Below are positions 6,458-12,402 of a DNA stretch of 12,402 nt, piece by piece. The notes beneath the pieces were generated by a model, which was not told the DNA's origin, searched no databases, and worked only from the letters and a program-made list of their open reading frames with translations. The position numbers were made by a program, and so were the translations under genes. Positions within the stretch are counted from its first letter, which is position 1, and each line of letters opens with the position of its first letter. Source of the stretch: Spirochaetales bacterium (lineage in GTDB: Bacteria; Spirochaetota; Spirochaetia; DSM-27196; SKKC01); NCBI GenBank assembly GCA_007121695.1, contig SKKC01000438.1, forward strand, positions 1-12,402, read 5' to 3'.

Positions 6458-8671
6458 TCATGCGTGGTCCGTCAACTCGTGTGACGGATCTGTCAATACC
6501 GCGCCGAACAGAAAGCGTACCCGCTCGAACCGGTAGATCCGTTCGGACTCTATCATTTCCGCAAGAACTTCGGCATGCCGATATATGCCGGAACCTTCAC
6601 GAAGACAGCGAGCCGCCTCGCGTGCGAAGAGAACCTCGTCGTCGAGCAGCGACTGTATCGCTTTCGCCACGTGCGGAAGCGATGGGCGTGCGCAACGCTC
6701 GAGCAGAATCTCCATGGCGTCGTAACGGTCGGAGAGAAAACGCGTGTAAAGAGAATAGAACCAGGAGTGTATTCCCGTAAGATCCGCGACCGCGAGGATT
6801 ACTTCGTCTCGCAGATATTCGGGTACCGTGTCGCCTGAGAGCGATCCGAACAGAAGCGGAATGGCTTCCGCACGGCCAAGCAGACGAACCGCCTCGGTCG
6901 CACGGATAATCAGATAGGGGTTATCGGTGAGACGCAGAACCATTTCGATTCGGTCTCCTGCCGTCACGTCGTCAAGCTGTCCGAGCGAGGTCATCGCTTC
7001 GCCGCACAGCACGTAGTCGTCGGAGTATACAGCCTCGCGGAGCACCTTTACCGACTGTCGCGTCCGGTACTGTGCGAGAATTCTGGCAGCAAGATAGGCT
7101 GTCGTAAACGGGTGGTCTTCCACCTCCCGGACGAGCGCCTGTTCAATGTCTTTGTGCGGTTCGAGTTGTTCGAGTGCGCGCAGCGTCTCACTGCGTATCG
7201 CGTAGCTTGGCGAATCCAGCCGGTTCAACAGACTTTCCCGGGCGAATCTGCTGCCGGTATTGCCGAGGCCGCGAATGACATGACGTTCCCTGTCGAGATC
7301 CGGGGCACGGTCAAGCCGATCGAGCAGCGTCATTGTCCGCAGATCCCGCATCGAGAAAAACACGCCTATGGTTCCGCGGAAGGAGTACGCTCCGAGTCGC
7401 TCAAGACGACTGAACAGGATAATCAGCAGTGCGACTGCAGCCAGAACACCACTGTAATACCATTGATGAACGGTAACCGGATCCGTTCCGCCCGTAATCG
7501 CATGCAGCGAGTCGAGAACGACACCACCACCAAACGAACCAAGACTTCCGCCAATACCGAGAACAAGAAAATATATGATGCCCATGTTCATCTGATCGCT
7601 CGGTTTCAGAAGCGCGTACCAGTAGCTTTGTGCGCAGGATTCCGCTCCGGCTGCGCCAAATGTTGAAACAAAGAACACAAGAGACAGGATGATGATGACA
7701 CCCGCAGCACCCGCGGTCGGTGCGAGCGCCGCAATGCCGTACCCGGCAAACGCTATGAGTATCGAGGCGAGAATCAGCGGTTTCGCCCCGATCCGGTCCA
7801 GCAGAAGTTTAATAAACAGCCCCATGCCAATGGCACCGAGGTTCCCGATGACGCCGTAGGCGATCGCTGCGCTGTCGGACTGTGCGTAGACCTCACGTGC
7901 GTACACTATGAGAAATGGCCGGGCAGCACCGCTGACGAGAGAAAGCGATCCGAACGCCAGCAGAAACCGGCGAAACCGGTAATCGGCGAGGGTGCGTCGC
8001 ATCGCATCGCTCAGTCGTTCCGTTGCACCCTCTTTGACACCGGGAGGTTCGGGAACGCGGGAAACTACCGCACTTGCCACGAGTCCGAAACACACACCGA
8101 ACGCAATGAAGACCGCGTACCGAGTAAGCGGTGCATCCTCGCCGAGCAGGAACGCGATCAGCAGTCCTGCCACAACGGCGATCACGTTCGCAATAATCTG
8201 AAACCTCAGAAGAAAGGCCCCTCGGTCTGAACCTGTTGAAAGCTCTCCTAAAATGGGGCTCTGGCCAACGAGACCTGCACCCCGAAAGACGTTGAACGCA
8301 AGCGTTGCGAGGACGAAGACCACGATAATCGCGTTGTTCATGCCTGCCGAGTGCATCCACGGAATAAAGATCAGCGGGACCACGGACAGATACCGGAGCG
8401 TCCAACCGATCGCGAACAGGCGCACGGCACCGAGCCGTATGCCGAACCGTTTTCCGACAAGCATGAAAAAAAACGAGATGTACAGGAAACTCGAAACCAG
8501 CCCGACTATGGTGCGACTCGCATCGAGTCGGAGCAGAAAGAGGGTAAGAATATTTCCTGAGAGCAGGAGGTAGCTGAACGCATTAAACACCGCGAAAACG
8601 GTGAACTGCCGTCGGCCACGCATTTTTACCGGAGTGCTGTACGATCTGTTTTTCGTTGGAGTATCACTCAT
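6458..8671 (-). CDS. Major facilitator superfamily transporter fused to C-terminal HEAT-like repeats
   Basis: A 737-residue two-part protein. Residues about 22-422 form roughly twelve hydrophobic helices in two halves, with a long basic/acidic loop near 205-235 (VSRVPEPPGVKEG) between the sixth and seventh helices, as in MFS permeases. Residues about 440-720 are soluble and rich in paired amphipathic helices of about 30 residues, for example RHVIRGLGNTGSRFARESLL (463-482), IRSETLRALEQL (492-503), AYLAARILAQY (525-535) and LCGEAMTSLGQLDD (555-568), as in HEAT or armadillo-like repeats. MFS members carry small solutes by proton coupling or flip larger envelope molecules; the solute cannot be told here. 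The repeat tail, presumably cytosolic, probably binds another protein. No signal peptide is seen. The ATG at 8671 lacks a Shine-Dalgarno; an in-frame Met17 at 8623 also lacks one. This is the first gene of the leftward run, 20 bp ahead of the MoxR gene, so the two are probably cotranscribed. Confidence 0.88.
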   Translation of the reverse strand: MSDTPTKNRSYSTPVKMRGRRQFTVFAVFNAFSYLLLSGNILTLFLLRLDASRTIVGLVSSFLYISFFFMLVGKRFGIRLGAVRLFAIGWTLRYLSVVPLIFIPWMHSAGMNNAIIVVFVLATLAFNVFRGAGLVGQSPILGELSTGSDRGAFLLRFQIIANVIAVVAGLLIAFLLGEDAPLTRYAVFIAFGVCFGLVASAVVSRVPEPPGVKEGATERLSDAMRRTLADYRFRRFLLAFGSLSLVSGAARPFLIVYAREVYAQSDSAAIAYGVIGNLGAIGMGLFIKLLLDRIGAKPLILASILIAFAGYGIAALAPTAGAAGVIIILSLVFFVSTFGAAGAESCAQSYWYALLKPSDQMNMGIIYFLVLGIGGSLGSFGGGVVLDSLHAITGGTDPVTVHQWYYSGVLAAVALLIILFSRLERLGAYSFRGTIGVFFSMRDLRTMTLLDRLDRAPDLDRERHVIRGLGNTGSRFARESLLNRLDSPSYAIRSETLRALEQLEPHKDIEQALVREVEDHPFTTAYLAARILAQYRTRQSVKVLREAVYSDDYVLCGEAMTSLGQLDDVTAGDRIEMVLRLTDNPYLIIRATEAVRLLGRAEAIPLLFGSLSGDTVPEYLRDEVILAVADLTGIHSWFYSLYTRFLSDRYDAMEILLERCARPSLPHVAKAIQSLLDDEVLFAREAARCLREGSGIYRHAEVLAEMIESERIYRFERVRFLFGAVLTDPSHELTDHA

Positions 8672-8731
8672 GGTACTGACTGCGAGCGATATAGTAGCAC
8701 ATCGAAGTACTGCACGCTATGATACCCGACC
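8672..8731. promoter_or_regulatory. 60-bp divergent promoter region
   Basis: This gap separates the starts of the leftward six-gene run and the rightward GH95-like gene, so it must carry both promoters unless one lies inside a coding region. No Shine-Dalgarno is seen before either ATG. GTACTG occurs twice, at 8673-8678 and 8707-8712, the second within the palindrome AGTACT; these could be an operator pair but are short. On the minus strand TACTAT (8696-8691) is a weak -10 candidate for the transporter operon, with no good -35. Confidence 0.5.
8718..8723 (+). promoter_or_regulatory. Candidate -10 box (TATGAT) for the GH95-like gene
   Basis: TATGAT matches the sigma-70 -10 consensus at five of six bases. 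It ends 8 bp before the ATG at 8732, so transcription would begin near 8730, giving a leaderless or nearly leaderless message. This fits the absence of a Shine-Dalgarno. The -35 position (about 8695-8700, TAGCAC) is a poor match, so the promoter would need an activator or is not real. Confidence 0.35.
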
Positions 8732-10972
8732 ATGGAAACGCGCATTCCCTTTCCGACCGTTCTCCCAGACGTGCATTCCGGCATTCCCGTCGGAAACGGC
8801 ATCGCCGGCGCGCTCATGTGGATTGACCAGCAGTCAGTCGTTGTTTCGTTCAATCGGAGCGACTACTGGGACAGGCGGGGCTCGCTCCGGTGGAATCATG
8901 AAATGAGATACGACGCGTTGAAGGATCTGCTTCACGCAGGCAGGGCATCGGAGGTCGTTCGGATTTTTAAGAAGCCTGATGCTCCGGAAATTCCCGAGCG
9001 TCCGACGAGACTCCCGATGGGGCGACTTGTATTGGACCTGCCCGAGGGAGCCCGGGTCACATCAGCCTGGCTTGACCTCGACTGTGGTCGCGCCTGCATG
9101 CACGTCCTGAGTGCCGAAGGCTCTGGCAGCACCGTACTGGTAAGCATGAAGGATACGGAACCCGTTTTGCTGGTTCACGTGGCTGGTGCATTCACGTTGC
9201 CGTTTCGGGCTCGTCCCAGCAATCCACGTTCGGAAGCAGACTCCTACGCGACTGCGGCCTGGCGGCTGGCTCCGCCGACCATGCTCGAGCAGACGGCCGA
9301 ACAGACGGGCTGGGTACAGGAAATTCCTGACGGCAGCTTTCTCTCGGTACGTGTGCAGGGCACCGAGAACAGCGACCACGACGGAACCGATCTGCTTCTG
9401 CAGGTGTCCTGCGAGTACGGCGAAACTTCCGACGCAGCGGTGAAGGCTGCCGGAGACCGTATTGAGCGGGCTTCGTTCGAGAGGCTGTCTGCAGCTACCT
9501 GCGACTACTGGCGGAAATTCTGGAGTTCGGCGGCCATTGCCCGGACACACATCGAAGACCTCGACAGACAGTATCTCATGGGACTATACCGTCTTGGGGC
9601 TAGCAGCGTGCAGGGCCTCGACGCCATGGGACTGCAGGGGCCGTGGATCGAGGATCACCGCATGCCGCCGTGGTCGGGTGATTTTCATCTCAACGTGAAC
9701 ATTCAGGAGTGTTACTGGCCGGCGTTTTCCGGCAACTGCATGGAGTCGGCCCGGCCACTCGTCGATTTCGTGCGTCGACTCGAACCTGTTGCGCAGGAGT
9801 ACGCCCGGTACCTCGCGGGGGTCGACGACGGCTATCACCTGCCGCACGCGGTCGACGATACCGGGGCGTGCATGGGTGGGTTCTGGACGGGCAGCATTGA
9901 CCATGGCTCTACGGCCTGGCTCATTCACACCGTCGTCGAATACTGCCGCTACGCGCACCGGATTGACCTGTACCGGGACGTCGCGATTCCCCTGCTGTGC
10001 AAGGTGCTGCGTGTGTCCCGGGCGCTGCTGAGCGTATCGGATGACGGCGCGTACCGGTTCGATGTTTCGGTGTCACCCGAACTCGGGGGAGCGAATGAAG
10101 ACGCGTGGGGGGTAAACGCGTCGTATCAGCTTGCTGCGATTCATGCGTGCGCGCGGGATCTGTCCTTCTGTATTCGCATGTGTGAGGGGAGCGACATCGG
10201 TCGCATCCGGATGAAGGTACCCGACCTGAGCGAGATGCAGTCCTTTGCCGGAGACGTACGGGAGCGGTTGCCCGGCTACGCAGGGGTCCGTTCGGGCAGT
10301 CATTCGCTTGACGAACTATGCGTGTTCGAAGACGCACCGCTACCGCACAGCCACAGGCACCATTCGCATCTGGCAGGGCTCTGGCCTCTGCAGACGGTTT
10401 CCGCAGATGGTGAGGACGCAGACGCAGTTACACGCGCCCTTGATCGATGGGTGCGGCTGGGTACCGGGGAATGGTCGGGCTGGAGTTTCCCCTGGGCGTC
10501 GATTATTCACAGCCACACGGGTTCACCGGATACTGCGCTGCATCTGCTGAAGACCTTTCTGGCATTCTTCTGTAACGAAGGATACGCGACGTCGCACGAC
10601 GCACGCCACCCGGGATTGACCGTATTGAACGGGCGTCCCGATATCATGCAAATAGAGGCCGGTCTCGGGTTCAGTGCAGCGGTACTTGAACTGATTGTCC
10701 GCACGGACGCGAGTTTCTGGGAATCAGATCATATGGCTCACCTGCAGGGATACAATATCGCGACGAGTCTGCCCGAAGCGATCCATGATCTGTCGTTCTC
10801 CCGGGTTCGTCTTCCCGGTGCGGTGCTGGCAAGCGGAGAGGTTCGCTCGCGAAGACTGACGCATCTGGAGTTCGAGAGCGAACAGAATTGCACGATTCGG
10901 GTAGTCGTGGATGCAAGCCGGGAGCACCGGATTATCGAGCTTCCGGCCGGACGCTCAGTCCGGGCTGTCTGA
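8732..10972 (+). CDS. GH95-like glycoside hydrolase (alpha-L-fucosidase-type fold), probably cytoplasmic
   Basis: A 746-residue protein close to usual GH95 length. Landmarks in order: N-terminal IPVGNGIAGALMW (18-30), matching the PVGNGxxGA strand of the family; FHLNVNIQECYWPAFSGN (318-335), matching the NxN...YWP motif whose two Asn (here Asn321, Asn323) activate water in GH95; SVSPE (446-450), where Glu450 fits the general acid; HRHHSHLAGLWPL (541-553); GWSFPWASI (583-591); and MQIEAGLGFSAAVLEL (639-654), where GH95 has QIDGNFG. Spacing between these sites agrees with the family. GH95 enzymes use inversion to remove terminal fucose, sometimes galactose, from glycans. Here the last motif has Glu642 where the catalytic Asp is expected, so substrate or activity may differ. 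There is no signal peptide, so it would act on sugars already imported. The ATG at 8732 is supported by the family start; it lacks a Shine-Dalgarno. It is transcribed away from the six-gene run and converges on the AraC gene. Confidence 0.82.
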   Translation: METRIPFPTVLPDVHSGIPVGNGIAGALMWIDQQSVVVSFNRSDYWDRRGSLRWNHEMRYDALKDLLHAGRASEVVRIFKKPDAPEIPERPTRLPMGRLVLDLPEGARVTSAWLDLDCGRACMHVLSAEGSGSTVLVSMKDTEPVLLVHVAGAFTLPFRARPSNPRSEADSYATAAWRLAPPTMLEQTAEQTGWVQEIPDGSFLSVRVQGTENSDHDGTDLLLQVSCEYGETSDAAVKAAGDRIERASFERLSAATCDYWRKFWSSAAIARTHIEDLDRQYLMGLYRLGASSVQGLDAMGLQGPWIEDHRMPPWSGDFHLNVNIQECYWPAFSGNCMESARPLVDFVRRLEPVAQEYARYLAGVDDGYHLPHAVDDTGACMGGFWTGSIDHGSTAWLIHTVVEYCRYAHRIDLYRDVAIPLLCKVLRVSRALLSVSDDGAYRFDVSVSPELGGANEDAWGVNASYQLAAIHACARDLSFCIRMCEGSDIGRIRMKVPDLSEMQSFAGDVRERLPGYAGVRSGSHSLDELCVFEDAPLPHSHRHHSHLAGLWPLQTVSADGEDADAVTRALDRWVRLGTGEWSGWSFPWASIIHSHTGSPDTALHLLKTFLAFFCNEGYATSHDARHPGLTVLNGRPDIMQIEAGLGFSAAVLELIVRTDASFWESDHMAHLQGYNIATSLPEAIHDLSFSRVRLPGAVLASGEVRSRRLTHLEFESEQNCTIRVVVDASREHRIIELPAGRSVRAV
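10955..10972. other. 18-bp tail-to-tail overlap of two convergent genes
   Basis: The GH95-like gene ends with TGA at 10970-10972, while the opposite-strand AraC gene ends with TGA at 10957-10955. The last codons of each therefore lie inside the other. There is no room for an intergenic terminator, and I see no stable hairpin followed by a T-run in or near the overlap. Confidence 0.9.
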
Positions 10973-12402
10973 CGCTCCGTTCCTGATAGCGTGCAGGCGA
11001 CGGTATTCGCCAGGGGTCGACCCGGTCTCGGAACGGAACATGCGAATAAAGCTTTTCGGATTCGTGTAGCCAACGGCCGAGGCGACTTCATTGATGTTCA
11101 GCGAACCGCGTTCAAGAAGCGTCTTCGCGACGGTCACCCGCAGTCGCGAAAGAAACTCGATGTACTTGACACCCGCGTGTTCCTTGAACAGTTTGCTCAG
11201 GTAGGCAGGGCTTATGCTGAATCGCTGTGCCACGTAGGACAGCGACAGCTCGGGATTCGCGTACTGGTCCTCGAGATACTCCATGATGCTGTCGATCAGT
11301 TCGTGCCTGTGGTGCTCCTGTCGCTGGCGGCCTACGTCTGCTGTCAGCTGGGCGATGACGCGCAAGGTACAGTCTTCGACTTCGCGTATAGTTTCCGCGT
11401 GTTCAAGGTCGTTCCATGCTGCTGCCGCTTCCTGAGCGTGCCCCTCCGGAATCAGGCATCCCGACTCCTGGGCTACACGGAGGCCTTCCATTATCGCATG
11501 CACACCAATCTGTCGAACAAACTCACTCGACAGGTGCGAGGAGTGCGCGTCGCGAAACAAGGTGCTGATCTTATGCTGTGCATCCTGAGTATTTCCGAGG
11601 CGAACCGATTCCTGCAAAGCTGTGATATCTGTAAACAGATCGCGCATGGCGTTTGAAGATTCAGCCAGGGCTATGTCGTCGTAGCGATACAGCGAACGGG
11701 TCTGAAACATGAGCGCGTAATCGAGAGCTTTCGTAGCGGCGCGCCACGAGTCGGAGATGCGCTGCGGGTCGGTCACTACTGTGCCCAGCCCCGCCGAGAC
11801 GTCGAGTGAGAGAGTCTGAGCAAGACCAATGCGGATCTGTTCGGCTATGGAAAGCATAGATGCACCAGAGACAGTATCCGGACTGTCGCCGGACACAAGG
11901 ATGCCCAGGCGGTTGCCCTTTTCGATGAGTACGGCGCATTGTCCTTCCGGTCCGACGTACTGCGAGCTTATTTCGGCAAGGCGTGATTCGTCGATTGTCG
12001 TACGAGCATTCCCTGGAATCGTATGTGCTGGACCATCCTCGGTTGAACGTGATTTCGATGAATCCATAAATGCCAGGCGAAGAACCAGAAACGCACCAGA
12101 CCGGAGCGGCATGTCGTGCTCTGCCAGCTGGGAAATCAGTTGTCCTGCGAGATCAGTCCCCGTAAACAGGTTACGAAGACAGTACCGCTGAACGATGGGA
12201 TTAGCAGATGCATACCGATCTGCGAGTCGTTGCGATCTGCTAATTGCGTCGCGAAACGTACCCTCGAGAAACGAAAGATGACTATTGGAGGCCGGAAGTC
12301 TCACCGGTACGCGTGTCCTCGGCAACGCCTCTGGAACGGAAGCCGAAAGCCGGCGTATGAAACCGACAAGCGGATCGATCGTCAGATGCGATACCGCCAT
12401 GA
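10955..12402 (-). CDS. AraC-family transcription regulator (YesN-like, probable membrane sensor), 5' end outside window
   Basis: At least 481 residues are visible, counted from the ATG at 12400; the frame is open to the edge. The C-terminal 366-470 is an AraC DNA-binding domain with two helix-turn-helices: SLSYVAQRFSISPAYLSKLF (386-405) and INEVASAVGYTNPKSFIRMF (436-455), then the GSTPGEYRR signature (460-468). The middle (about 99-243) resembles the degenerate cyclase-like region of large YesN-type regulators: DVSAGLGTVVTDPQRISDSW (200-219) followed by AATKALDYALMFQTRSLYRY. The first residues (IDPLVGFIRRLSA, 8-20) resemble the stretch that follows the second membrane helix in those proteins. 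The true start is therefore probably upstream, with an extracytoplasmic sensor between two membrane helices. Such regulators commonly control nearby sugar uptake and glycoside hydrolase genes, so the convergent GH95-like gene is a plausible target (inference). Nothing in the visible part shows the ligand. Confidence 0.9.
   Translation of the reverse strand, partial: MAVSHLTIDPLVGFIRRLSASVPEALPRTRVPVRLPASNSHLSFLEGTFRDAISRSQRLADRYASANPIVQRYCLRNLFTGTDLAGQLISQLAEHDMPLRSGAFLVLRLAFMDSSKSRSTEDGPAHTIPGNARTTIDESRLAEISSQYVGPEGQCAVLIEKGNRLGILVSGDSPDTVSGASMLSIAEQIRIGLAQTLSLDVSAGLGTVVTDPQRISDSWRAATKALDYALMFQTRSLYRYDDIALAESSNAMRDLFTDITALQESVRLGNTQDAQHKISTLFRDAHSSHLSSEFVRQIGVHAIMEGLRVAQESGCLIPEGHAQEAAAAWNDLEHAETIREVEDCTLRVIAQLTADVGRQRQEHHRHELIDSIMEYLEDQYANPELSLSYVAQRFSISPAYLSKLFKEHAGVKYIEFLSRLRVTVAKTLLERGSLNINEVASAVGYTNPKSFIRMFRSETGSTPGEYRRLHAIRNGASDSPD

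Noticed and set aside
7112..7666. A 184-codon plus-strand open frame opposite the transporter gene
   Set aside because: Low-complexity polar sequence with no family resemblance, lying within a clearly real gene.
9062..9550. A 162-codon minus-strand frame inside the GH95-like gene
   Set aside because: No motif, and the plus strand carries a full-length family match.
10940..10985. Possible hairpin terminator at the convergent gene ends
   Set aside because: TCAG/CTGA could pair around CCGGGCTG, but the inner bases mismatch and no T-run follows on either strand.

Overview
The window is compact bacterial DNA that is almost entirely coding; the longest stretch without a gene is 60 bp. It holds eight genes: a tight leftward run of six (positions 8671 to 1 and beyond), a rightward glycoside hydrolase-like gene (8732-10972), and a leftward AraC-family regulator (12402-10955). 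No RNA genes, insertion sequences, CRISPR arrays, prophage genes or convincing hairpin terminators were seen. Two predicted lipoproteins and several periplasm-facing domains fit a diderm bacterium. The mid-to-high GC, the loose lipobox of the ApbE protein, an ApbE made as a lipoprotein (as in Treponema), and a regulator resembling the large membrane-bound YesN-like AraC proteins common in Spirochaetes and Firmicutes make a free-living spirochaete a reasonable but unproven guess.

The left run, in order of transcription, is: an MFS transporter fused to a HEAT-like repeat domain; a MoxR-type AAA+ ATPase; a DUF58 membrane protein; a polytopic transglutaminase-like protein; a PQQ-type beta-propeller lipoprotein; and an ApbE flavin transferase lipoprotein cut by the left edge. 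Gaps are 20 bp, -4, -4, -8 and 21 bp, so these genes are very probably one operon with translational coupling in its middle. MoxR/DUF58/transglutaminase is a known conserved module. The additions here are the HEAT-tailed transporter in front and the propeller lipoprotein and flavinyl transferase behind. The likely picture is an envelope machine: a cytoplasmic ATPase acts on membrane-anchored DUF58 and transglutaminase partners, with two lipoproteins outside the membrane. Its substrate cannot be read from the sequence.

The right part is a separate sugar-related unit. The 746-residue protein has the landmarks of the GH95 alpha-L-fucosidase fold (the Asn-x-Asn pair, the Ser-Pro-Glu acid and the HRHxSHL motif), but it has no signal peptide and carries Glu where I expect the catalytic Asp. 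Its 3' end overlaps by 18 bp the end of the converging AraC regulator, whose true N-terminus, probably a membrane sensor, lies outside the window. The 60-bp divergent region between the hydrolase and the operon must hold both promoters; neither start has a Shine-Dalgarno sequence, and a TATGAT box ends 8 bp before the hydrolase ATG.
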